Of a stretch of 64,000 nt of DNA, positions 10,991-22,100 are shown piece after piece. Position numbers and translations under genes: made by a program. Source of the DNA: Chlamydomonas sphaeroides (Eukaryota > Chlorophyta > Chlorophyceae > Chlamydomonadales > Chlamydomonadaceae); contig BDDC01000184.1 of assembly GCA_001662425.1 (NCBI GenBank), forward strand, positions 24,085 through 88,084. Reading direction: 5' to 3'. The notes beneath the pieces are model-generated. The model searched no databases. It saw only the letters and a program-made list of their open reading frames with translations, and was not told where the DNA came from. The first letter of the stretch is position 1, and each line of letters begins with the position of its first letter.

Positions 10991-13809
10991 ATGTCGCTCT
11001 CCACTCGTTCGACCGCCTCGGCTTGCAGCCTGCGCGCTGCGCCCGTGCCCAAGTCGCTCGTCTTCCGGCCATGCTCGCTGCGTAGCGCTGGCGCTGTGCT
11101 CGCTCCCGCGACACCCAGGTACGCGGCGCGGCGGTTTGGTAAGCCACCGAGTCCCCATCCCTGTCGCTCGCGCTCGTTGCACGGCGCACGGCAGCCACAA
11201 GCTCGCTTCGTGCGCGGCCCTGACGCAGGGATGCCGCCAGCCGTACGGCTGTGGTGCTGTTCGCCAAGGGCGGCAAGGGTGGCAAGGGTGGCGGCAAGGC
11301 CGATGCCCCGGTGGAGGACAAGAAGGGAGGCAAGGCCGCCCCGGGCGGTGGTGCCGACGTGCAGAAGATCTCTGCCGAGGCCAAGAAGGACGCGGTAGGT
11401 GTCCGAGGCAATCAATGCCAGCTTGACCGCGGCGTAGGAATGTTGTGTGGCCCTGCCGGGCGTGCGCCGTCGGGGTCGGGCTGCCTCCGCTGTCGTCCGT
11501 CGGTCACTAACCCGCACGCTGGCACGGGCGCCACGGCACGCGGTGCCTGTCGTTGGCGTACGGCAACTCCCTGACATGCCGTACATGTGGGCACCTGCTG
11601 TACCGCGGCTCACAGGACGAGCGCATGAAGAAGGCCATCAACGTTGTGGCGGACGGCTTCAACACCATTCGCACCGGCCGCGCCAACCCGGCCATCCTCG
11701 ACAAGATCACGGTGCGGCACGAACCCTGGCTCCCCGCTGCACTATGTTCCCCCGCCAGGGACCTCGTGGCTGCCAGCCGTACGGCTGCGGGATAGCTATG
11801 CCACACGCACAATGCGGTCGCGAGGCCGCGGTGGACCATAGGAGCCGCTGGACGCCATGGCCAGGGCGTCTGCTGTCGTGGCCTGGCAGTGGAGCACTTG
11901 CCAGCCACGGATTGTGGTGCCCATGCGCGGTCCCTTGGCATGGGCGGCCGGGACGCGCGGCGCGCCTGCGCCGAACGCAGCACGCCGGCCCCGCCCTCGA
12001 TGCGCTGGGTCGTGCCGGGGCCCGGCGTGGCAGCACCGCCCGCAACGTCCGACCCACAGGCAGGAGCGGGGCCCCAACGGTGGCCGCCGGCTCCTTGCAT
12101 GCGCGCCTCGGAACCCCTGGCAGCAAGACCCAGCGCAGCGGGCAGCGGCGCCCTGGCGAGCCCCAACACGCACGTTGAAGGCCCCGCCACGCACCTGCCT
12201 GCCTGCCGGCGGCGCCAGCAGCCACCGCAGCACCCGGCGGCCGTGGCGCTGGCCGCTGGGGTGTTGGTTCATGGCTTGTGGCTCGGGCCTCGCTGCGGCC
12301 GAGGCTGCAGCTAGCGGGGGCCGTGCCGCCTCGCTGGTTGGGCAGCTGGCGCGCCAGCGGCAGCGGCAGGCAGCACGACGGTGCCGGCGACAGCCACAGC
12401 CCCGGTTGGCCGTGGCGCCCCGGCGCCCGCCCGCCCTCACAACCACCCGCACATCCACACCCACATCCCTTGACGTGCTGAAGTGCTGAAACGCAGTGTG
12501 CGCTCCTGCGCCGCCCCGGCCCACCAGGTGGACTCCTACGGCGCGCCCACGCCGCTCAAGTCCCTGGCCACGGTGACGGTGCCGGATGCGTCCACGCTCA
12601 TGATCACGCCCTTTGACAAGAGCGGCATCAAGGACATTGAGCGCGCGATCCTGGTACGCTGTGCCGGGGGGGGGCGGGCAGGGGGAGCGAGAGCGGCCTG
12701 CCGGTGTGGCCGCAGTTTAGACTGGCTCGCGTTGAACTCTGCGGCGTGCATAGCCGTGTGGCTGCGCATGCACGGGCTACATCGGTCCCGAGGGCGCCAG
12801 CGGAAGGCGGCCCGGCCCCGGGTCTGGTGTGCAGTGGCTGCAGGGGCGCAGCCTGGCGCGCTGCGCTACGTACAGCATGGCCTGTGCCTGCCTGGTAGGT
12901 CTTGTTCTGCTGCGCCCCCCTGAGCAACTCTGCGCTTGCCTTGCTGGCCCGCAGGAGTCGGACCTGGGCATCAACCCCAACAACGACGGCGAGCGCATCC
13001 GACTCATGATCCCCCCGATGACCCAGGTGCGTCACTCCCGGGGGTCCAGGGTTCGTGCCGTCTTGCCGCCGCGGGATTCCAGGGTTCATGCCGTGATGAT
13101 GTTGCCGCGGCATCGCCTCGCCGCGTCACCTGCGCTAACCTGCGGTCTGGCACGACCCCACGCGCGGCCCCAGCCCCGGCCCCGGCCCCCAGCTTGCACG
13201 CACTGGACAGGAGGTGGCCCACACGAACCCGCGCACACGCGCACCCACACCCGACCCTTTCGCGCCAGCGCCGCACCCGCGCCAGCCCCCTCTCATCCCA
13301 CGTCTCGCCGCCCGTCCCGTTCGCCCTTCCGCGCCTCCAGGAGCGCCGCAAGGACCTGGCCAAGCAGCTGGGCAAGATGGTGGAGGACGGCAAGGTGGCG
13401 GTGCGCAATGTGCGCAAGGACGCCATGAAGAAGGTCGACAAGGTGGGGCGCGGCGCGGCGTGGTGCTGCCCGACGGGGCACGCCGCGACCCCTAGCCCGG
13501 CGCACGCCCTGCTGCTCGTCCCCGCCACCGACCGAGGCTTGCTTTCTTGGGCAGCCCTCAGAAGCTCGCCGGCTAGTAGATCCATGCGCTGCGCATCGCG
13601 TGTAGCCGTACCCTCTGCTCATCGCGTGTAGCCATGCGCTGCTCAGCTTGTCTGGTGCGTCCTCGCATTCTGCCGTACCCCGCCAGGTGGAGCTGCCCAA
13701 GGACGACAAGAAGGCGCTCGAGGACGACATCCAGAAGCTGACCGACGGCTACGTCAAGAAGCTGGACGAGATGGCCAAGACCAAGGAGGCCGAGATCATG
13801 AAGGTGTAA
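10991..13809 (+). CDS. RRF: chloroplast ribosome-recycling factor (RRF/FrrA)
   Basis: Releases post-termination 70S ribosomes together with EF-G; here the plastid form. Seven exons all keep phase: 10991-11118, 11241-11394, 11616-11711, 12528-12653, 12955-13026, 13341-13442, 13687-13809 (266 residues). Residues 1 to about 45 are a Ser/Arg/Ala-rich, acid-free transit peptide. They are followed by a Gly/Lys-rich spacer (FAKGGKGGKGGG) not found in bacterial RRF. The RRF domain starts near residue 82 and has the usual blocks: ERMKKAINVV, IRTGRANPAILDKI, YGAPTPLKSLATV, INPNNDGERIRLMIPPMT, QERRKDLAKQL, VRNVRKDAMKKV, and a C-terminal EIMKV. No key block is missing. The stop codon overlaps TGTAA, the usual algal poly(A) signal, though that placement would leave almost no 3' UTR before the signal. 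Confidence 0.96.
13046..13110. repeat. imperfect 32-34 bp duplication in RRF intron 5
   Basis: The segment beginning tccagggttcgtgccgt is followed about 33 bases later by tccagggttcatgccgt, each copy continuing to ttgccgc. It sits about 20 bases downstream of the donor of exon 12955-13026. Confidence 0.7.
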
Positions 13810-16151
13810 GGCCGAGACTATCAAAGCGTAAGGCCAGGCCGTCAAAGTTTAAGGCCACATCGTGAAGGCGCCGCATGTGCCATGTTGTTGTGAGCAGGCA
13901 GCACGTGGCAGGAGTTTTGGGAGGTGCGCATGGCCCGGCTGAGCCAAAGTGGTCAGGCCCAGGGCGGGTGGGAGTTTTGGGTGTTGGACGGAGTACGAGG
14001 TGAGGCTGGTCGGGACAGGGCGCCCCATGCCCGCGCGGTCGTGAGCGGATGGCAGCTGCCACGCGTGGGTGTAGGAGGCCTGGCAAGGAGGCTGGTGGCG
14101 TGCGGCGTGTGGCGGTGGGTGTTGTCTGCGGATGCGTGGCCCCTTATGCAGGAGCGGGCTGGTGGGTTGGCGTGGCCCGGGTTTCTGAGTCGGGCCGGCT
14201 GCGGGAGCGTGGGGCCCGCACGACGCGTGGGCGCCGGTCGGAGGTCGATTGCCAGGCCGTGGTTGCCGGCTTGTGCCGGCTCGATGCACTGGCAGCGCCT
14301 AGCGGCGCTCGCACCTGTGAAATCCCCAGTGTGGCAGCCCCCGCTCCTTGGATTGGGATGGTTGAGACTGCTGGGCTCACCCCAGCGCCGGAACCGCCAG
14401 TGCTTTCTTGTGGGCAATCACGCAGTGGGCGACGCACGCAGTGAATGCACACTACAGCGGCAGGGCACGGCCGCAGGGCGGATGCTCCTCGCCTGCACCA
14501 GGCTGTCCACGTGCCAAGTGCCCCATGCAAAAGACACAAGACGGCAGGACAACATGGCAAGCCAACGGAGTTACATTCGCATGGGGCTTGCAAGGGCCAG
14601 CGCAGTGCACCGCGCCAAGGCGGTCCGGCTGCGGCACAGCCCACCCGACGCACGCAAGATGCTGCCAGCCGCAGCCCACAGCCCAGTGACTGCAGACATC
14701 GCACGCGTTATGTCACCGCACAGCAGCGCCAGCGCCAGCGCGCCGTCAGCCGGGTGCCATGCGTAGGCACATGCCGCAATGTGTGCGCATTCGCACGTGC
14801 TCTGACTTAAGGTTTGCACACAGTGATACACTGCGGCGGCTCAGGTAGGTCCGTATGCGGTACGGCGACAGCGTTGCGCCGGCAGCATGCGGAGGGGGAC
14901 ACGCCAGGCACGGGCCCCAGTGCCGCAGCGCCCGGGACCACTCCGCATCCACAACACGCTGCCTGCCGGGAGCCGGGGTTACGACATCCACGTGCAGCAG
15001 CGGTGCTTGGTGGCCAAGCTGCCCAAGCTGACCACAGTACAATCCAGCTGCAAATAACATGTGGCATGATGCAGCTCGCGACCAGGGAGTGCACGTATGC
15101 CTGCTGCACCACCCACTACAGCACCGCAGCAAGATCCGCCGAGCGCAGATGCGCGTTGGCAGTCGCTGGAGCCGCCGAGTTACGCTATGTCAGTTGCTCG
15201 CGGGGAAGGATGGAAACGGCCAGTGACGGATCACAGCGATCAACCTATGGCAGTCCTGGCCGGCCAACCGCATGACACGGAACAACACAGACGACCGGAC
15301 CAGCCACGCCACAACGGAAAGATGCGATGTGTCGTATTGCGCTTGCTATGGTATCACGTGTTGAACATGATGCCTAGACCGGGCATTGCCTCCGCCCCAG
15401 GGAGCCACCGGGCCGGCCCATACCGGTAAGTAGCACCGCGGCACCAATACACGGCATCACCACACGACAACAACACGGCATTGTGCCTCCTAAATGGCCC
15501 ACCGTACTGCCAGTGAACAGCGGCTGTCCTAGGCCATCCCATGAAGCCAGCCCTGCCACAAACCAGGCACTGGGCCTGAGGGCGACCGACCTCGTGCAGG
15601 CCGGCCCCCCGGTCCGCTTATAGCATCCCGACAGACATGAGATGCAATGCACGCATAATGTTGCCTTTGGCTCCTGCAAAGCCCGTCGGCAAGGCAAGGC
15701 GCATCGTGATATGCAGCCATCCGGCCCCAAAGGTCCAATGGTCCAGTCCCCCGTAGCTTCATCACGGGTGGAGCTCATGCTCCTTACCATAGGTCAATAC
15801 AGTCAACGCGGCTTCGTGCCCGGCATCGCGCGGCAAGTCTGCCACACCCCTTAGTTGCCGAGGCGGCGCAGCTTCCCGGCCTCACATACAAACCGGCGCG
15901 GGGCGTGTTACTTATCCTATATGCGAACACACACAGGGCGTGCAGCGCGGGGCGTGTCACTTGGCTTCTATAGAAACACTCGTCGCACAGTGTGAGCGAC
16001 ACCGGCGGCAGTCAGGCGCTGCCCGCCCGCCCGGCACCGCCAGCCGCGCCGCCGGCCTTGGCCTTGGCGTAGGCGGCTGCCGCGGCCCCACATCGACCTC
16101 GCTCCGCACGGGCGGCGGCAGCGCGGCCGACGGGCGCCAGCTGCTGCTCCG
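13810..16151. other. intergenic region between convergent RRF and FUSC genes
   Basis: About 2.3 kb with no supported gene on either strand. Open frames here are short, lack splice context and resemble no family I know. It must contain the two 3' UTRs. Near its right end (15896 and 15949) there is a diverged direct repeat described separately. Confidence 0.5.
15892..15985. repeat. diverged 35-40 bp direct repeat, 2 copies
   Basis: The sequence gcgcggggcgtgttacttat...gaacac at about 15896 recurs as gcgcggggcgtgtcacttgg...aaacac at about 15949 (53-bp offset). It lies in the 3' flank of the minus-strand FUSC gene. Confidence 0.7.
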
Positions 16152-19100
16152 TCAGTTGCCAATGGGGTAGGGCAGCTGCCTGAGCACGGCGCTGCATGCC
16201 AGGAAGGCCTCCTCCAGCTCGTTAACCAGCTCGTCAATGACGAACTGGAAGCTGAACCACCGCACCTGCGGCCGCACCGCACCGCATCCAACCGCAACGG
16301 ACACGGCAAACCAGACGTCAGCGTGCGAGCGGCTTGCAGGGGCTCGAGCGGGCGCTAGGCGCAAGTTCGCAGCGCTGCGTGTCGTAGGATGAAGAAATAG
16401 GATTAAGTACCCTGGGGCGGAGCCGCCTAGGGCGGATTAAGGGGGCGGGGCGTCCAGGGTCCAGGACCCTCTGCCTCCGCCACCATTGTCATAGGATGAA
16501 AGCTGCACGTGCAGTACGTGGAGCGAGCGGTTGGTGGCCGCACCTGCGATAGGTAGCCCTCCTCGGTGGGCGGGAAGGCGATGCCGCCCATCTCCGGCAG
16601 CGCCGCCGACGGCGCGCTCTTGAGGTCCGACAGCCGCCGGAACAGCGCCGCCGCGTCCGACGGCGCGCCACCCATGCTCAACATGGCCGGCACCTCCGGC
16701 CCCGCCCCGACGCCGCTTGCCGCCGCTGGGAAGGCGCCGTGACCGGGCGCGAGCGTGGGCAGCGGCGGCAGCGGCGGCGGGCCGTCGTCGGCCGTGGCGG
16801 CGAAGTCAAAGGACGGCCTGCCGGAGGTGCTCTGGCTGGCGGCTGCGCGGCGGAGCGCCATCCCATGGAAGGGCGACGTGAGGGAGCCCTTGGCTGGGAG
16901 TAGACCAGGCCCCTGCTCCAAGGGTGCCAGGCCGGAGCCAAGGCCCGGGTGCGATAACGAGCTGGCAACGCCCGGCTCCGGCGCCTCAGCCGCCTGCGAG
17001 GCTAGGTCGGAGGCGGATGCGATGCTGGGCATGGACGGCGGCGTGGCGACGCGATGCGGCAGCGGCGGTCGCGGCGGCGGCGCCGCCGCCGCGGAGAGGT
17101 CGCCGGAGGGCTGCGCCGCGGCCCTGGGCGTCGAGGCGCAGGCCTCCTCGTCGTCGGCGGCCGCGACGGCGGTCGTCATCGCCGCAAAGTCGAAGGTGAA
17201 GCTCATTCCGCTCAGGATGTCGACGGAGTCACTTCGGCCCGACTCAAGGATCGCCGCTGACGCCGCGGCTGGTGCAGGCTGCCGCTCCTGGCCGGCTGCC
17301 GCCGGCCGGGCGGTGCCAACCCCATCCGCCTGCTGCAGTCCTGGAGGCTGTTGCTGCTCCTGTTCCTGCTGCTGCTGTTGCTGCTCCTGCTGCTGCTGCT
17401 GTTGCTGCGCTTGTTGCAGCAGGCGCCGCGGCGGCAGGTGCAGGGTCACGTGGGAGTCGGGAGCGCCCGACAGCAGGCGAGAAACAAAGGCGCCGCTGGC
17501 GGCGCGCGCGGGCGCGGAGGGCGCCTCGCTGCCGCCAACGGCCGCTGCGGCGCCCGAGGGTGCCGTGGCCATCATGCCAGAACCGGTGCCGCGCGGCGAT
17601 GCGCCGGCGTTCATCGTTGTCGAGGCGGGGCCGGAGCTGGGGAAAGAAGACAGCAGCGGGGACTTCTCGTGCGCCGCTGCCGCGGCGTCGGGCGGCGCCA
17701 GGGCCGTGCCCCCCACGGCCCCCAACCTGAACAGGAGGATACGGGCACAGGGTGCCACCGGTTCACGGGCCACTTGAGCCGCAGCGTGGGCTGCAGAGCT
17801 GGGCAGCCCACCAGCGCAAGTGGTCGCAGCCGGGGCTGTGCAGCTGGGCTGTTGGCGCCAGTGCCGAGCAGCCGGCGCATCGCGGAGGTCGCGCTGTGCG
17901 GCGCACATCCGACGCGCGTGCGACGGCGGCAGCCAGCGCCCAGCGCCGCAGCGGGGCTGCTACGAGCAGCCGGGTGCGAGCTGCGGCGCTGCCATCGCGG
18001 CCGAAGGAGGCGGGGAGGAGGCAGGCTGCAGGCGAGTCCAGGACGCCTGGAGAGCAGTCGTGCAGGCTCCCTGGCGCCTGCTCACAGCCCGGCAGCTGCT
18101 GTGGGCAAGGGCCGCCCGCAGCCCCTGAGCTCCGTGCCCTCGCCCAAGCAGAGGGCCGACTCACCCGCTGACCCGCCGCAGCTCCACCGCCGTGTCCTGC
18201 CCCGACGTCGTCGTGCGGCGGCGGGGCCGCACCGAGCCGCCGCCGGCCGCCGCGGCGCTGGCTGCGGCGGCGGTCGCGCGGCGGTGCTTGGCCGCAAAGA
18301 AAGACTCACGGGCGCGGGCGTCGCTGATCTGTCGGGGTGGCAGGGTGGCGGGTGCTGGTGGTGTCTACGGTATTGCCAGCCGTGGCCGAGCTCACGCAGT
18401 TTGTCGGGGCACTGCCATGGCCAGCAGCAAGCCACCGGCGGCCACTGCTGGGCAGTCGTGCTTCCTCGGCACACCACGCCGCAGGTGCAAAAGCCGGGTG
18501 CGAGGCATGAACGAGTGTCACACAAAGGGGTGTGTGTTCCAGTGTTAGGTAGAATAGAACCCCACACGCGGCACAGCACGCCCCGTGTGTGTGTTACTCT
18601 CTGCTACCCTGAAAAAACGCACGGGTGGTAGTGGTGATGGTGGCGGTGGGGTGGTGGTGTCAGCGTGTGTCGGCCCGCAGGCCGTGCCCCACCTGCAGTA
18701 GGCAGTCCGTGACCTGGCCCAGGGTGAGCAGGTTGTCGATGTCGATGGTGGTGCGGCCGGGGAAGGCCTGCAGCAGGTCCTGCGGGGAGAGGAGGGGTAC
18801 GAGGGGTGCGAGTGTGAGCAGGGGCAGGGCGCGGCGTTCACAGCGGGGCGGAGCTCCACGGACCGGAGCCGCGAGAGCGAGCCCGATGCAAACGGACACG
18901 CCGCGGGCATGGCCGCCGTCGGTGCGCCGTCGCAGTGTGCGCGACTGGCGGCTAGCGGCGACGAGCAACGGTGGCGGCTCACTTGTCGTGGCGAGCCCAC
19001 ACGGGCCCTGCTTGCAGGGCTGCGCTGCGCCCGCTGCACGCCGTGTGCCTCACCAGGATGGCTCGGCTCTGGTAGTTAGCGAGCTCGCTGAGCAGCTGCT

Positions 19101-22100
19101 TGGGGTAGTAGAGCGACAGCACGGTCTCCATCTCGTGACCGAAGCCCTCCTCGAAGTCCAGCAGCAGCGTCTAGCGGCCGGGGAGGGCAGGGGCAGGAGG
19201 GAGGGAGCGCGGATTCGAGGCAGGGGCCAGAGGGCAGGCAGGGGCAAGACGGCGGACGGGTGGCAGGCGGCAGGCGGCGGGCAGGGCGGGGCAGCACCGA
19301 GCGGCAGCAGCAGCAGCAGCAGCAGGGAGCGCCCGCCGCTGCCCGGTTCGGCGCGCGTAGGCCGGCCCAGCGCGGCCGCTTGCGTCTGCAGCACAGCACA
19401 GCACAGCACAGCACAGCACAGCACAGCACAGCACAGCACAGCACAGCACAGCACACCACGCTGCATGAGCACCAGCGCCCCGCTCACCCACAGCATCCGG
19501 GCCAGGCGCCGCACGCAGGTGGCCAGCTCCTCCATGTCCTTCTTGGGCACGCGCCAGCGGCTGGTCACGGGGAACCAGTGCACGCCTGCGGCCGGCAGAT
19601 GCGTGGGCGGACGGCGCGTCGGACTTGGCCGTGGCGTCATCGGCGGCGCTAGCACATAGCTACGATGCCGCTAGCGATGCCGCCGCCATGAGGCCAGACA
19701 CGACCTCATGGGGGCCTTCCATACACGACCTCATGGGGGCCTTCCATACACGACCTCATGGGGGCCTTCCATATACGACCCCATGGGGGCCTCCCCGCCA
19801 CGCCCCAAGCCTCAGCTGCTGCGGTTCGCACCCGGCAGGAAGAAGTAGCTGCCCCGAAAGTGCCAAATGTAGATCTCGCCCTTGGTCTGCGCCAGGTTCT
19901 CGTCCACCTTGCCCAGCGTGGCGTACAGGCTGGGCAGCGGCAAGGGGCAAGGCACGAGTGGGCGAGCGCCCGTCAGAGGGCGGCGGCGTGCAGAGCAGCG
20001 CGCGAGCATCACACGTACGGTACTTGGGGCACACCGGTACGCGTATTGCGTCTAAATGGCGAGCATGTGGGGACGGGTCCGTCGCGTGGCGGCGACCCAT
20101 GGGCCCACGGAAGCGCTGGCGCACGTGGCGACGTGCCGCTGCGGCGCCTGCCTGCCCGGCGCTATCCCCACCTGGTGAACAGCTTCTCGATGGTCGCCTC
20201 GCGGTTCTCCTGCACCGTCAGCAGGCAGCGAGGGCCAGGCGACAGGGGTTGGACTCTTGGACAACACGGCGGCAGCCGGGGCGCTGATGTGGGACCCGGG
20301 CGCGGGGGCTGGCGGGCACACGGCCCCCCAACAGGCAATCCCTAATCCGCCGTGTGCAAGTCCGAGAGAACAAGGCAACGCCGTGCGCCTCCCTTCCTGC
20401 CTCCCCCGCACCAGCTCCTTGTCTCGCCGGACCAGCATGTCGAGCCGATCGGCGCTGCTGTTGTTGCGGCTGCGCCGCAACCCGGCGCCGCCGCTGCCGC
20501 CGCTGGCCTCCGGCGGCGGATCAGGGTCGTCCGTCCAGAACGCAAGGTTGCCGTGGCGGTGGTGCTTGCGGAACGAGTTGCGCCGCCTGCGCGGGCAGCG
20601 CAGGAGGCAGGAGCAGCGGCGACAGCAAGGCGCAGGGTTGGCCGGTTGCTGGCGGCGGCGCCTGGCGGTCAAAGCCGGGCGGCGGCGGCAAGACGGGGGT
20701 CGGCGTGGTGGGGCCGCCAGCTGCAGCGCGGTCGCCGCCATGCGGCCAGCCGTCGACGGCAACGGACGCTGGCTTCGTCACTCCACCGGCGTCGGGGCCG
20801 GCCGCTAGAGCCTTTGCCCAACCCCAGGTGGCCGCTCCTCGCAACCCAGCCTGCCTGTGTGGACGCCACATGGCCCTCTAAGATGCTCCCAGCGGGCAGC
20901 GCCACGCGCAGCGCCGCCTGCCTAGCCGGCCCCATGCCCGGCCTCCGGCCCCTGGCCTCACCTGCTGCCCGGTCCGTCCTGCTGCTCCAGCACTCCGCTC
21001 ATGGCCCACACCTGAGGAGGGGTGGCGGCGGGGCACGGTGTGTGGGGACGTGGCAGCGGACGCGGGGGCATGTCGAGCGCCAACGTTTGGGTAGTTGGCT
21101 ACCCTGCCAGGGCTGCCACCCCAACCCCTGCCCACGCCGCCCCGCCTGCATGTCGAGGCCGTGAAGCCCAACTTGAAGGCTCTAAACAGATACACATGCA
21201 CGACTGTTTCAGTAGCATGCACAGCTATGATAACGGTACTACGCCAGCTTGAAAGCTCTAAACAGATACATATGCACAACTGTTTCAGTAGCGCGCGTAA
21301 AGCTATGAGAACGGTGCTACGCCAACTCGTGCCTGCATGTTGAGGTCGTGCAGCTCTTTGAGCGCCTTCTTCATCTCGCGCAGGCTCTCCACGGTGGCCG
21401 AGCGCGGCAGCACCAGCACCGCCATGATCACGCTGAACAGCCCGCCTGCGAAGATGCCTGCGCGCGTGTGATCAGAGATAGGAACATGTAGTAACACACA
21501 TGTGTGTGTGGGAGGAGGGCGGCAAGACAGGGGACCGCAGCGCAGCTCAGCCGTGGCTGCGGGCCCGCATGTCAAGATGGATGACGGAACGGGCTCGGGC
21601 AGCAGGGCCCAGCGCTGGGGTCGGGCAGCCGGCAGGAAGGTGCGGTTGCAGGTGGGGTTGGGGTGCAGGTGCGGGTGCAGGTGCGGGTGCAGGTGCGCGG
21701 GTGGGGGTGCGGGTGCAGGTGCAGCGGGCTCTGCAAGGCGCAGGCCAGCCCACGCGGTTGGGCATCATACGGAGCAACGCGGTGTGGCCGGCACCGCACC
21801 GCAAGCGGCTGCGGCCGGCGGCGGAGGGGCGCACGGCGGCTTGTGCGGTACCCACCCCCGACGCGCAGCATGGCCAGCGGCAACGCCCCCTTGTCGGGCT
21901 TGGCGCCGAACGCCACGATGACTGCAGTTGGTGGCGGTGGTGGTGGGGCGAGGCACAGGGCGGGAGGGCGTCAAGGTAACGGGCGTGCACAACTCAGAGA
22001 GGGCGCAGGAGCAGTCAAGAGAAATGTCAGCACCGGCGGGCAGCACCTGGCACAGCGCCGGCGCGTCTGCAGACCTATGAATACCTGCATCACCCGTGCA

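Noticed and set aside
18548..18575. Similarity of tagaatagaacccca to tagaacggaacccca near 61180
   Set aside because: Only about 13 matching bases in low-complexity surroundings; not enough to call a repeat family.
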